A DNA stretch of 64,000 nt from Mycocentrospora acerina. Its lineage: Eukaryota; Ascomycota; Dothideomycetes; Pleosporales. Made by a program: the position numbers and the translations under genes. This document shows, in pieces, positions 35,045-46,185 of the stretch (position 1 is its first letter; every line of letters starts with the position of its first letter). The stretch lies in contig JAKUHH010000396.1 in the NCBI GenBank assembly GCA_022701365.1, positions 609,917-673,916 on the forward strand, read 5' to 3'. Below the pieces are notes generated by a model. That model searched no databases. It was not told the origin of the DNA and saw nothing but the letters and a program-made list of their open reading frames with translations.

Positions 35045-36653
35045 CTATTCATGAGTCCTTAGCTCCATTGGCGATCTATAATGCTTTTGAGCATATAGAA
35101 CCCAATTTAGCGCCCAAATTATCAATCCAACCACAACCACAGCAGACGCGTAGTTCATCGAACTTGCTGATACGGGTATCGCGATCGGAAAACACAAAAA
35201 TACAGAAACAAGACATCCCCACATTACTCCAATGACATTAAGAACCGGGCCTATACGGCCGAGGTTGAAGTACCTGCTTTGGGGCACACTTTTCCGGCCT
35301 TTGATCAAAAAGCATACGATCGGTATTGAGTAAGAGGCATAGAAGCATATGGCAGCGCTCCCAACCAAACCTGTCAAAACGGTTGATGGGCCGAAAATGA
35401 GCAGTCCAAGAAGGAGCGTAAGGGTTCCGACGATGACGATTGCGTTTATAGGTAAGAGCCATGCCCTGCTCAGAGAACTCTGCCATCGCGAAAAAGGCAT
35501 CGCTCCGCATCCCGTGAATGCCCACCAACAGCGACTCAACGTCATGAGAATTGACCCGCCGGAAAATGTATATAGCCCTATGTAAATACAACAGGAGATG
35601 ATCGTCAGTGGCTTAGATTTCAAGCTGTCACTGAAGAGCTGGAAGACTGGTTGTGTGGCAATCAATAGAGACTCTGGTTTCGTTATGCAGAAAAGGAAAA
35701 CCAAGACCATGGGCAGTCCACTTAGTCCGCATAATAGCACTGTACCGATCATGACTTGTGGTACTTGTCTAGCAGGATTGGGAAGTTCATCAGCCAGATG
35801 CGCGGCGGCGTCGAAGCCGTTGATCGCTGTAACTCCAGGAAGGAGACACAGAAGGAAGACCAGTCCATCGGATGACCACCCGGTAGCATTTATAATGTCG
35901 GAAAAGACTACTTTGGCCGATTGCTTGGGCTGGGCTCGCACAACCAACACGATCAAAATAAATAGTGATCCAAGGTTGATATAGCCAATCATGAACTTTG
36001 AAACAGCAGGCAGAGCCTTGAATGCCCATGTATTTATCACAATCGCGAGTATCAGTAGTGCCGTATAGGTTAGAAATGTGTGATAAAGTTGTTGAATAAA
36101 TGTCGCACCGCAGATCTGGATGAATGCAAGGATTAGTTGTGCTCCAAAAAGGTATGTGCCGGCGGTCCAGAAGAGCCATGCTATCATTGTAAAAGCACCA
36201 TCAAAATAACTGAGTGATCGCGCAATACCCTTTGGCGCCAATTCAAGAGTCCAATAGATCTGACCTGTCATTACATGATAAGCAGTGCAGTCGAAGACAG
36301 AGGTATTTTGTGTTGTTCTTACCCGAGCTGTGGGGGAGAAACGCTGCCATCTCCGCGAGACTCAAGGCAATGATAGCATTGCCGATGAAAGCTACAATAT
36401 AGCCATAAAAGAAATATGGACTTCCACCGGCCCTGAGACTGAAAGCGAGGTAGGTGCCAATTGACAGAGGTGTCGCAACAAAAGAGAAGGAGATCCCCAA
36501 GGTGCTCCAGAGGTTGAAATCCTTGTCCATGGAAACATCTTGTATCTCGCCTGCTGAACACGATTGAACAATATGGAGATTATTGATGCCAGTTTTGGTC
36601 CTGTTGACTGAGTCGTCTATGTTTTGCGGGCTCAAATCTTCTTTATTTTCCAT
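35045..36653 (-). CDS. APC-superfamily amino acid/GABA/choline-type permease
   Basis: Two exons, 36653-36323 and 36264-35045, joined by a 58-bp intron (SS|GQIYW), give 516 aa. After a roughly 45-residue hydrophilic N-terminus comes FNLWSTLGISFSFVATPLSI, then FFYGYIVAFIGNAIIALSLAEMAA. These are the first helices and the conserved GYI...SLAEMA-x-x-P-x-SGQIYW signature of fungal Uga4/Hnm1-like permeases. About a dozen hydrophobic segments follow, including INGFDAAAHLADEL-x-NPA and PINAI-x-IVGTL, both family blocks. It should be a plasma-membrane importer of an amine, amino acid or choline-like compound. It is divergent from the amine oxidase gene with 432 bp between start codons, which suggests joint control and a shared substrate. 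Confidence 0.92.
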
Positions 36654-37085
36654 ACTGAAAGAGTCCCCAGCTGTTTCTTTTGTAAGAAATGAAAACTTGA
36701 AATTATGTTCTACCAGAATTTTTAGAATACCTGGTGACTTGAAGGAAAAAGAATATTATGAGATGTTGTAGAATGAGTCAAATAGTACAAGGTCTCCGAT
36801 CCCACCCCCGCAACTCTCTCCGATAAGAGCAGCGTACCTCTTAAGAATTGCCTAAAAGAGTATATTTAGGCTGAACCACCATTCCGATTGGCGGTCGAAA
36901 CCTCAAGGTTTCGAGCCATTTTAGCGCGATAAGATAGCGTACAGCGCCTATGGCTACTCAATACAGCTATATTACTCTGTGAAGACTTGTGCTCTACGAA
37001 CAACTGCACTGCAACCGAGTTCTTAAAGTTGCATCACATGCCACTGAAGAGCGCAAAGCTTTGAATTAATATATTGTTAGCGATC
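36654..37085. promoter_or_regulatory. Divergent promoter, permease / amine oxidase
   Basis: 432 bp between the two start codons. It holds the 20-bp palindrome at 36895-36914 near its middle and a GATA-type site GCGATAAGAT at 36926-36935, identical to one in the SDR/PhyH promoter. This supports coordinated and possibly nitrogen-responsive expression. That is an inference from motifs only. Confidence 0.55.
36895..36914. promoter_or_regulatory. Candidate operator: perfect palindrome with 9-bp arms
   Basis: TCGAAACCT and AGGTTTCGA separated by CA, with CGG (36892-36894) just outside the left arm. It lies 172 bp from the oxidase start codon and 242 bp from the permease start codon. The spacing suits a homodimeric regulator. 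The Zn2Cys6 protein at 32473 is the obvious candidate, but nothing in the sequence proves binding. Confidence 0.5.
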
Positions 37086-38693
37086 ATGAATCAACAAACC
37101 AAGGAAGGTTACACCTATGATGTTACCAACCGAATTTTAAGCGAAGGTCATCCTACACCTGCGGTTATAAGACCTGCCAGCGTTGGAGCAAGTACAGTGA
37201 CAACTTACGACGTCATCGTAATCGGGGCCGGATATGCAGGCCTCGTTGCAGCTAGAGAGTTGACTGGGCGTAGGCACAAAGTTCTACTTCTGGAGGCTAG
37301 AGACAGGATTGGTGGTCGGACATGGACATCATTTAAAGATGGGCATCCATGGGAGATGGGAGGTGCCTGGGTTCACTGGTGGCAGCCTCATGTCTACACC
37401 GAGATATCTCGATACGGCCTCGTCGATCAATTAGAAGACAGCCAGGACTTTTCTGGCGTGCCAGGCGGAGGAAAAGCCTACGTTGCAACAAACTTGAATG
37501 AACAATCACGCGATATGGGCTACAACGAACAAGTACGGCAGGCAATCAGGCACTTAAGCTCTATTTGAACTGATACTAAGACTATTGCAGCTTGCTATGC
37601 TCACTAAGGCTTACAAGCTCTTTGCAAGCATTGAACCCGATGGAATGCCAGCGGATGCTCTTTCTTATCATCTCAACATGAACCCAACCTCAGAGAAACT
37701 GCGGGAATACGATGCCATGTCGATTGCTGATCGATTGAAACAGATCAAGGATAGACTAACTGCAGAAGAATTTGCCATCTTTGAGAGTACGATCAGCCAA
37801 AACTGTGGCAGTACGTCAGAAAATACTAGCTTCTTGGAGATTCTTCGTTGGTGGACACTTTCCGGGGCAACATCTATGGATTTGATGATTTCCTTTGTAA
37901 TGAAGTATAAGCTAAAGTGTGGACAGTCAGGATTGGCTCGAAAAATATTTGACCATGCAAAGCGCAATGGTAACCTAGCATACTCCTTTAATACCGCTGT
38001 AAAACTTATATCCGAAGTTCATGGAATCGCAACAGTAACGACCACAAGCGGACAAAATTTCCGGTCGAAAAGGGTGATCTGTACGATACCTCTAAATGTC
38101 CTCAAAACCATTCAATTCGACCCAGCCCTCCCAAAATTGAAAAAAGAAGCCATACAGAAAGGCCATGTGGACTCCATGATCAAGATCCACGCCGAGGTTA
38201 AAGGCAAGGATTGGAGAAGTTGGAGTGGCATCGCATGGCCGGGAAAGGGCCTGACTGGTGCATATGGCGATGGTTTAACTCGCACAGGCAACTCTCATAT
38301 TGTGTCCTTCGGACCTAATGCCCCAGTTGACCCTGTTAAGGCGCCTCAAAAACTTGTCGGGGCCTTTCAGCACTTCGATTCGAAAATTCCTATCGAGCGA
38401 CTAGTGAGTACACGTAGAGAATCGCTGTGAAAGTATCAACCAACAATTCTGTTTAGATATTCCATGACTGGAACAACGATCCATATGCGCAAGGAGCATG
38501 GTGTGTCTACTCTCCCAGCTTCGCAAGCAAATACCTCAACGCTCTTCAGGAGCCTCACGGCAATATCATCTTCTGTGGAGCAGACTGGGCAAGTGGCTGG
38601 AGAGGTTTCGTAGATGGCGCAATTGAACAAGCGTTACGGGCATGTACAAAAGTTGACGAAGAACTCAATCTGCCTTTAACAGAGAAACTGTAG
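37086..38693 (+). CDS. Flavin-containing amine oxidase (monoamine/polyamine oxidase family)
   Basis: Three exons (37086-37532, 37591-38403, 38457-38693) give 498 aa. The FAD Rossmann motif is YDVIVIGAGYAGLVAARELT near residue 45, with LLLEARDRIGGRT after beta-2 and WEMGGAWVHWWQPH completing the flavin site. RVICTIPLNVLKTIQFDPAL is the family core strand. The C-terminal exon has FHDWNNDPYAQGAW and GADWASGWRGFVDGAIEQAL, the conserved second FAD/substrate block. The protein ends soon after, without a SKL-type peroxisomal signal. Such enzymes oxidise primary, secondary or polyamines to imines, releasing hydrogen peroxide. Divergent from the APC permease. Repeat DNA starts 36 bp after the stop codon. 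Confidence 0.93.
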
Positions 38694-38728
38694 AGCATAT
38701 TGTAAATGGCTTGCTTCTGAGCAGATGG

Positions 38729-40050
38729 GTAAATTTTTTTTTCTTTATTTATATTGCATTAATCTATCTAACTAGCTAGACTAAATACAATAATGCCTAT
38801 GCAGACGTTAGTCTATAAGGCGCTGTTTTTCCTCCTAGGCTAAGCTCTCTTTTTCTAGAGCCCCTAGAAGCCTAGTAAAACAGTAGTTGTGCTCTTACTA
38901 CGTGGCTTGCTAACAATAGGTTATTCTAATGCAGGTCTATTTTGTTGTAGTAGGCCTTTAGGTCAAGGCTCCTGCAGCAGGCAGCTATCTAGGCTGTTGC
39001 TATTTGTTGTTTTTGTGTGTTGTAGAGGCCTGTTGCTAGGCCCCTGTTGCACGTTGTCGTGGCCTGTTAGTGGCCCCCTGTTGTGCGTTGCAAAGGCCTA
39101 TTGCTAGGCCCCTGTTGTACATTGTAATATCTTCTAGTCTAGAGCTCCTGCAGCTAGCAGCTACCTAGCTGTTGCTATTTTTGTTTTTTGCAGAAACTTA
39201 AGCAGTACTGTTTACCTTGCTTTAGTGTTAAAGATAGCAGCTAATATTAGCCTACCTATCTCTTTCTATATTTATTTTCTTTCTAGATTATAGTGTTTAT
39301 AATATAAGAGTAAGTGCTTAGGTGTTTATTATATGTTATAACTACTAAAACATGCTCTTTTTTTATCTTTGTGTATTGCTCTAGAAAATGCATTAAAAAA
39401 GCCTTTTCTTAGCTTAAGCTAATAATAAGCTTCTGTAATTTGCTTAAAAAATAGTAAAGGCTTAGCTTTAAGAGTAAACTTAGGTTGCCTTTTAGTATTA
39501 CTATTATAGCTTTTGCCTCTCTTTTTTTCTTTAGCTTATTACTAACTCTCTTGCTATTATAAGGTTATTTCTTCTTTTAGCTTTCTATTTAGATAACTTA
39601 AAGTAGTAGTAACCTCTTCTATTTTTATGTACTTTAGGCCTGCCTTAGCTAGACTATTAGTATAGTTATTTCTTTTAATTTTTTAGTAGCCTAGAATCTA
39701 CTTAAAATCTTTTCTATTTCCTTATTATACTAGTGTCCTATATAACCTAGTAATTAGATAGCTAATTTTTTATCTTCTTTTTAATGCATTATTTTGCATT
39801 CTCTTTAAAGCTGCTTAGCTGTCTATAAAAATATAGATAGTTTCTGTAAAAAGCTCTTGCAGTACTAAGTTGCTTAACACTCTAAAAATAGTGTATAGCT
39901 TAGCATCTATTATTTCTAGGCCTTATCCTAGATTGTAGCTTTTTGCCTGCAAGTAATTAAGGCTTAGCAGGTCTATTTAACAATAGCCTACTGCAGTCTC
40001 TTCTCCCTGTTTTAACCTGTCTGTGTATAGCAAGATAGGTTGAGCTAGCC

Positions 40051-40094
<44 letters not shown>

Positions 40095-40742
40095 CTGTTG
40101 CTATTGCTATTTCTAGCAGTAGCAGCAGTATTTAGGATTGTCTGATTTTTTTATTGTTGTTTTTTGTGTTTTTGTAGTAACTAGCTTTAGTAAGCTTTTG
40201 CAGTCTTTTCTTTGTTTTCTCTAGATATATAGATAGTAGCATAAGAGTCTGCAGGCTTACTCTACAGCTTTGCTAGTAGAATTAATATTTCCTCTATATT
40301 AGAGTGTTTCTCTATCCTTTTAGCTAACCTGCTAAGTTAAGTTTAATATTTTTCTATTTATAGTTTTTAAGTGTTTTTTTGTTATTTTTCTCTGCTAATA
40401 GCTTTCTTAATAGGGTAGTTACTACTAAAAGCTAGTAGTCTTAAAGCATATTGCTAACACAGCTTTTCTGCTTTAATCTCTAAAGGTAAAATTGCTGCTT
40501 CTATTTCTAGTGCTTTTATAGGAGACCCTTTAAAAGCACCTAGTATTTGTCTTAATGCTGTGTTTTGCATTATTTGTTAATAGCGTAGCAGTCCTTTGTT
40601 TCCTTTTTTCCACCACAATTGTGTGCTATAGTCTGCAATAGACTGGACACAAGAAATATATAGCAGTCTAGTTGCTTGCATACTAAGGCCTTTTTGTGTA
40701 TTGCCTAGCCTTTGCAGGCTAGGGTAAATTTTATGTCCACTT
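38729..40742 (-). mobile_element. Tad1-like LINE, 5'-truncated copy 2 (best preserved)
   Basis: Minus-strand reading from the right end gives LQRLGNTQKGLSMQATRLLY, then ISCVQSIADYSTQLWWKKGN, ALRQILGAFKGSPIKALEIE and AAILPLEIKAEKLC. This is the characteristic thumb region after the reverse transcriptase of fungal Tad1-clade elements. Downstream parts should hold RNase H but are degraded. The 3' end (left) has an AATAAAG-type signal followed by an A-run. The 5' part with the RT catalytic core is missing. The element lies directly after the amine oxidase gene. Confidence 0.82.
40051..40094. repeat. TAG trinucleotide microsatellite, about 14.7 units
   Basis: Internal to LINE copy 2, homologous in position to the tracts at 20016 and 62378. 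Confidence 0.95.
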
Positions 40743-41042
40743 TATATTCTAGGAATGGAAAGTTGAGACCCTTAAGGACTGAGGATTAATAGATTTTAAA
40801 GCTAATTAGTCGATTTTATTTGAACAAGAATAATGTATTTCTCTTGTTAATAACTTTACTCTTCAATAAAACACTGTGTTATGAATTGCAAGCGATGTGT
40901 CGAGTCACTTCAAGCGCTATCTAGAAACTACTCACTTCGTAGTAAACCTGCTTTCCCAATACCAAAGTTTCACTACTTTTATTTTACGGTTGTTGGTTGA
41001 ATTGTAGGTGCCCCAGCTCTTTGGGTACACTTAGTGTACATG
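40743..41042. other. Intergenic region between LINE and cupin gene
   Basis: 300 bp of unique-looking sequence. No gene or repeat was recognised. A GTACACTTAGTGTAC palindrome is at about 41024-41038. Confidence 0.4.
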
Positions 41043-41475
41043 TTACGTTAAATTTTGCCTTGGCTTAAATCAGAAGCAAAAAAATTGTTGAACTTACATA
41101 AAAAGCTAGGCCAAACGCTTTCGAGGAAAACGTGACTGTGCAACCCTTTGGGAAACGTAGTATGTCTCCAGCACGAGCAGTGATGGTGTTGCCACCTTCG
41201 AAGACGATGTCAAATTCTCCTTCGATCATGTATTTTGTTTCATGGAAGTCATAAGTGGCAGTAGTGGGCTCGCCTTTCTCCACACGGAACAGGCCACCAG
41301 AGATCGGTTTGGTAAGTTCGTCACTTTCGCTCCGTTCCTGTCAGAACTGCAGCTTTTTCAAATAGACCAACCTTACCTACCTTGTGAAAACCTCCGTTCC
41401 AATTATATTGGAATACTCATTCAGCCTAAACCGCTTGCCAGCAGCGTTTTGAAAGAATCGTGGTGTGGAAGACAT
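41043..41475 (-). CDS. Small cupin-domain protein (EutQ-like)
   Basis: Proposed exons 41475-41381, 41323-41098 and 41063-41043 give 113 aa, a normal length for single-cupin EutQ-like fungal proteins. Exon 1 encodes MSSTPRFFQNAAGKRFRLNE and IIGTEVFT. Exon 2 carries ISGGLFRVEKGEP, then MIEGEFDIVFEGG and GDILRFPKGCTVTFSSK, corresponding to cupin motifs 1 and 2. These short cupins usually bind a metal, but several EutQ-like members lack part of the His triad and here only the H of YDFHETKY is obvious. The first acceptor (after GCGAAAG) is weak and is chosen to keep frame. The more canonical CAG at 41338 would cause a frameshift, so a broken gene remains possible. The last exon is uncertain. Confidence 0.6.
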
Positions 41476-42397
41476 TTTTGCGTAATGGGAACGTGGGCAT
41501 AAATCGGTAGGGTTAAGTTTCAATTGGAGCTCAATAGCTCTTTTACGACTATGATCTAATACCAAATAGTTAATTAATAAGGCTTTATTAGAAAAATCCT
41601 ATCGAATTTGTGCCGGGTAGTTATTTCCTTTCTGATCAAAACTTAAATTCAGAGAAACCTGTTCCATCAAGATGCGCTAGATCGTTAAGTAAGTCAAAAT
41701 CTCTTTCTAAAACGATCTTACCTTATTGTTTACCTTATCACATCAAAAAACAGATCCTGCAAACGTTGTACTAAGAACAGATTTTAGAGATTCTTTTATA
41801 TCTTTTTCGAATGTTTAAGCGTCGTGCCCAGTCCCGCTTCAATTTCCACAGCGCCGTATAGCTGGTCTAGCTGTTTCTTAAATACAACAACCTTGGCCAT
41901 TTTTTAGATTGCTGCAATGCCGCAGACGCTTCGGCAGCTATCTGCTCTATCACTGCGCCATACTTTGGTATGCTCCATTGCCGAATCTACTTTCTAGTAA
42001 AAGATGCCCTACGGTATAAAGTCCTGAGAATTTAATGTTAGGCAGTCGCGCATCCGCGTTTAAAAATACTGAGGTAATTTACAAATTACATGTTAATTTT
42101 CCATTCTTATAATCTAGTGCAGTTCTACTACTTCTTTCCATCTATAGATTCTCTATAGAAAGTTGAAGAGTTTGCTAAGAAATTATTTAAAAGACATATA
42201 TCGTGAATTATAATCACTAAATGGTATCTTATGGTTATATGCATCGTAAAACCTCAAAACTACTAAGTTAGTTAAAGATAAAATGCTTGTTGATAACAAC
42301 CTATTGACGTTAACAAGACTTATTCCTAGCGATTTTTGAGTTTTTCAAAAAAGGAACATATCATAAAACCTTTTTAAAGAATTAAGTAACTGTAAAA
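41476..42397. other. Intergenic region
   Basis: About 0.9 kb of AT-biased sequence upstream of the cupin gene. No open reading frame or repeat family recognised. Confidence 0.4.
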
Positions 42398-42610
42398 AAC
42401 GCAGGTAAAATGAGAGCAATCTAAATAGAGTCTTGATCTATTACAAGAGAATGTGTAGTGCTAAATCAGAAGGGTAAAATATGAATACTATTTTCTACGC
42501 ATCTACGTCTTGTAGGATGGACACAGAAGATCTAATCTATAAAGCTACATTGCTTGCATATTTATATACCTCTAAGCCTAGAGCAAGATACTAGGTATTA
42601 GATAAAAGAA
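42398..42610 (-). mobile_element. Decayed solo LTR, family A, inverted
   Basis: Partial similarity to the inverted LTR copies: AACGCAGGT at the left, then ATAGAGTCTTGA and ACTATTTTCTACGCATCTAC, then GTCTTGTAGGATGGACACAG, in the same order as 46814-47101. The right half has largely diverged. No target duplication was found. Confidence 0.5.
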
Positions 42611-42867
42611 GAAGAACCATTGTAGCAAGGTTGTCATGGCATTGTCTATAGTAATTAAAGTCAATTATCACAAGTGAGATCAAGTAAACAGCATAAAGAA
42701 CTATATGAAAAACAAAAAAAGTATAGTAGCACAAGTAACGCACGGATTTCTCAGTAATTCTAACACATTGAACGATCATAAATTCAAGAACTAAGTCAAA
42801 CAAGAATCATTTTACTTCGAGTCATTCATCCTTACTAACGTTTTTGCACTTGGATAATTTATCAGCC

Positions 42868-42955
42868 TGCACGTGTGTAAGCTCGTGAAAACTCAGCGCT
42901 TATGCAGTCTCTGAGTCTTACACTCATAATAATACGAAAAGTTCGTTCTGGTTGT
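42868..42955 (-). repeat. Dispersed repeat family B, inverted partial copy
   Basis: The reverse complement shows GTATTATTATGAGTGTAAGA, then CTCAGAGACTGCATAAGCG and CACACGTGCAGGCTGATA. This is collinear with 50876-51016. Confidence 0.6.
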
Positions 42956-43001
42956 TACATCATGTAGTTTTTAAATTGAAATTTGATGTTAACGATCTTG
43001 T

Positions 43002-43858
43002 TCAAACAATGCTAGAGCTTGTACCACTGCTTCCGCCAATCTCGAGCATATTGGGTCCACCTAGGGAGTTCTGGATGAAGCGAGAGTTGAACTTAACAAC
43101 CTTCTTGATCGCGTTAAAGTCGACAACGGATATAGGGAAGGGCTCCTTGACGATGAGGAAGGTAACGCCCTCAGCACAAGGAGGAGTGGTAAGAGACCCC
43201 TGGTAGGTCAGAATGGGGCTGGTTGTGATCTTGGCCGCGACCTGGGTGAAGTCAAGACCGGAGCTGATAGTGACATTGGAACCGGGGGTGGCGATCTTTG
43301 GCACAGATGAGGAAAGTCCCTTGATGATAGGGTCAGATTCGCCAGTAGATATATCAAAGAGAAGCGCGATGACAGCAAGCTTGGTAGTGTCGGACTTGAG
43401 CTGGTGGACGAAGTGAATCTCAAGAGGATAGTACTCAGAGGCAACGTGGTGCTCAGAGGGAGTGTGCATATGAAATTGCACAAGGTCGTAGTCGGCATTG
43501 TTGTAGCGGGTAGTACCACTAAGGGAGACCTCAATAGTCGTGCCCAGATTCTCAAAGAGAACGGGACCATTGGTTACGTTAAGAACTGGTCTTGAAGGGG
43601 CGTCCCTGATCGAGCTGTCTGCAAGATTTTTAGTAGAGCTTAGGATTAGGATATGGGATCAGTCGTACCAATATTGATAGGTGACTGGTTCTTGCCTGTC
43701 TTGCAAACAAGGTTCGCAGGAGAGAGTGAGGCCCAGTTGAAAGGTCCATTGAGAGGTTCGAATCCCCATGTGCCGACAGTTGCGCGCTTGGCCAAGTCAA
43801 GGCCATGCATGCAGGATGCAGAGGCAGTAGAGGCAAGGAAAATCTGCTTAAAGAGCAT
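43002..43858 (-). CDS. Secreted alpha-class carbonic anhydrase
   Basis: Two exons, 43858-43669 and 43618-43002, with a 50-bp intron splitting QSPINI|D, give 268 aa. The N-terminus MLFKQIFLASTASASCMHGL is a probable signal peptide. WGFEPLNGPFNWASL and NQSPINID are the alpha-CA entry motifs. The zinc ligands are H113 and H115 (QFHMHTPSEH) and H132 (LEIHFVHQ). YQGSLTTPPCAEGVTFLIVK is the conserved TTPPC block, with the Thr that orders the zinc-bound hydroxide and the Cys that pairs with C52. The enzyme interconverts CO2 and bicarbonate outside the cell or in the wall. It looks intact although it sits alone between repeat-rich segments. Confidence 0.93.
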
Positions 43859-44935
43859 GGTGATGTTAAAGAAGGATGTTAGGTTGGTAAATATAAAATG
43901 AGTGTGGTTGAAAGAATGAGTGTAGTGAGTAAGGCGGGTAGTATAAGTCAAGAGAATGCTGTTGATGTAAGCGATGGTCATGAAAAGAGGGTTAGAAAAG
44001 TTCTTATGTAGTTGCGTTCTTACCGGCATGTAGGTGTTTGGGGCCAGTGCGACCATCATCGTGCCCAGTGGGCGCAGTAAATAATGACTATGACCTTGGG
44101 ATATGCCGGCCACGGCTAAATGAGGAAATAGATAGCGCCAACGCAAATGTCTTAGTTTTAAGAAAGAATTAAATAACAAGCCCGTAACGCATTGTAGGCA
44201 GAGATGACAATGCTGAATTTAATTATGGACTGAAAGCGATAAGGTCGTTCCAAGACATCTCATTGAATAAGGGTGGATGGAGAACGGCCATACCAAGTCC
44301 TAAGCTACATTCTAGACTGAATGAAACATCTCAATCCCTGTAGGTATAACATCCCACAGATATAGCATGAACAGCACAAGATCGTCTAGTGTTTCCTTTG
44401 ATGCAGTGTAAGGCCGATCTAAGTCCGCCGAGCCAATCATGCAAGACAAATTATGAAACGCCACACCATAGATGTTGAAACTTAGACTTGGCAAGATTGG
44501 CAATCCTATATCCAGCTGTCTGCCTTGCTGCCAAGAGACAAAAGTATTCAAGACGTTTTAAATGCCAAGCAAGCGTTACACAAGCCTAAAAAAGGGGTGC
44601 TTGGGCAGAGAGGAATAACTAGACAACTGAGAGTAAATGAAATAATTATTAACAAAGTCTACATTTCAAGACGCCTTTTAACTTAGCAAATAATTGACAT
44701 TCAATTTACTTTTTGGTTCACCAGCGGCAAGCTTGTGATGAAGTTGGATGCGTTAATAACTCTCAACAGCTTTCCTTAGAATTTCGAAGTGGATCATATA
44801 ACAAGTAGTTACGTTCATTTTTTGGCCACTTGAATGCCAGCCTTGTAGGTTAAAACTTTAAAGTAAATTTTAATATTTATTTAGAGCAGCAAGATTGTAA
44901 AAACAAAAAAAGTAGGTAAAGATTAATCTAAGTCA
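43859..44935. other. Intergenic region upstream of carbonic anhydrase
   Basis: Holds the carbonic-anhydrase promoter, with a CA/GT-biased stretch near 43880-43960. Short frames at 43859-44179 and 44312-44551 (both minus) have no recognised motif. No repeat was identified. Confidence 0.4.
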
Positions 44936-45191
44936 GGACTATGTTCACTTCATGTTATGTAGGAGAACTAAGACAGGAGAGTAAACTAGAGATACTATTC
45001 TCTACATCTATAGGCCTTGTCCAAAAGGATGCTAAAAAAACTACTCTACAAAGTTGCACTGCCTGTGTCCTTACAAATCACAACCCAGGGTACACCCTGT
45101 AGTAATAGATAAGTATCATTTGGCTATCAGATAGATGTCGGTTAGTTCAGGGGTGAGCCAGAATGTGACGTTATGAACGTTAAAGAGTCAT
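44936..45191 (-). mobile_element. Decayed solo LTR, family A, inverted
   Basis: Collinear with 46814-47101: GATACTATTCTCTAC, then CTATAGGCCTTGTCCAAAAG, AAAACTACTCTACAAAG, TCAGATAGATGTCGGTTAG and a terminal GTGACGTTATGAACGTTA. The left end is diverged. No clear target duplication. Confidence 0.65.
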
Positions 45192-46185
45192 TATAACATC
45201 CATACTTGCCTGGCGATACACCCAATGTAGCGGGACACCCAATGTAGTGGGAAGCATTTCTATTTAGGCCTTCAGCATTGTGCCAGTATAGTCACACGAA
45301 CCTAAATTTGAGTCGCTTAGGTTCTACAGATGTTATTATGCTAGTAAGCTAGCCTCTAATTAGACAGAACGTGGTGTTAGGCACGCTATTAGTCGTTCTA
45401 CTAATAGAATCTATCCATATCTACCCCTAGTTCCCCTCTTTTTCTTCGCAACAGCATATCTCTATTGAGTGTTTATAGGAATAGAAAAGAAGTCTAGATT
45501 TAAAGAATTAAAACAACAAGTTTTAAAGGTTAATTAAGAGCAAGGAATGTGTCTCCTGGTAGTTTTTCTTTGAGCGCAGCAAGATTACTGAAAGTCATCT
45601 AGTACGATTCGTAGCTCCAGTTGCTCTTAGCATGTTATAAATCGCAATAGCATGTTTAGATATCTCTAAACCTACGGCATTAAATGGCTATTTTCTATAA
45701 GTGTGTAAATTAGGCCACTCGTGCAGAATTCTTGGTCTCACCCTGTACTGCACGAAGTCGCCTGCTACGCCGCTCTGCCGTTCGCTCAGCGAGAGAAACC
45801 CAGTAATTTAAACACTTTTAATGCATCTAATGACACATTTTGTGTCTTAATCTTCAAAATTTATTTTACGTGTAATTGAATCGCTTAAAGGCATGCAACG
45901 ACTAGATCTAACTAAGCCTCTAAATTCAAATAGGACACCTGACATACACCTTTATCGATATCAATCATCTCAACCGTAATTTCTGAAAGCAATATGTTCA
46001 TACCACTCGCACATTACCCCTATTCTCACAAGGCAGTTCTTCGACACCCACCCAATCCCAGCTCTCTCATACTTGCCATCAACGCTAGTTGGTCTAGCAA
46101 CTAGTATGTAGTAGTGGTCGTTGACATTCGTGCTTCCTAAAACAACACAATGTTCCTTAAGAAGATTCCTGCCGTCTACTCTATC
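45192..46185. other. Intergenic/repeat-derived region
   Basis: Contains a 17-bp tandem pair (units 45218-45234 and 45235-45251, ACACCCAATGTAG plus CGGG or TGGG). The rest shows no gene; several G/C-richer patches (45720-45800) give no protein match. Confidence 0.4.

Noticed and set aside
35238..36179. Long open frames on the other frames and strand of the permease gene
   Set aside because: They overlap a gene with clear family motifs and show no motif of their own.
43755..43765. GGTTCGAATCC, identical to a tRNA B box
   Set aside because: It lies inside the carbonic anhydrase coding sequence (codons for G-F-E-P-L), and no A box or cloverleaf surrounds it.
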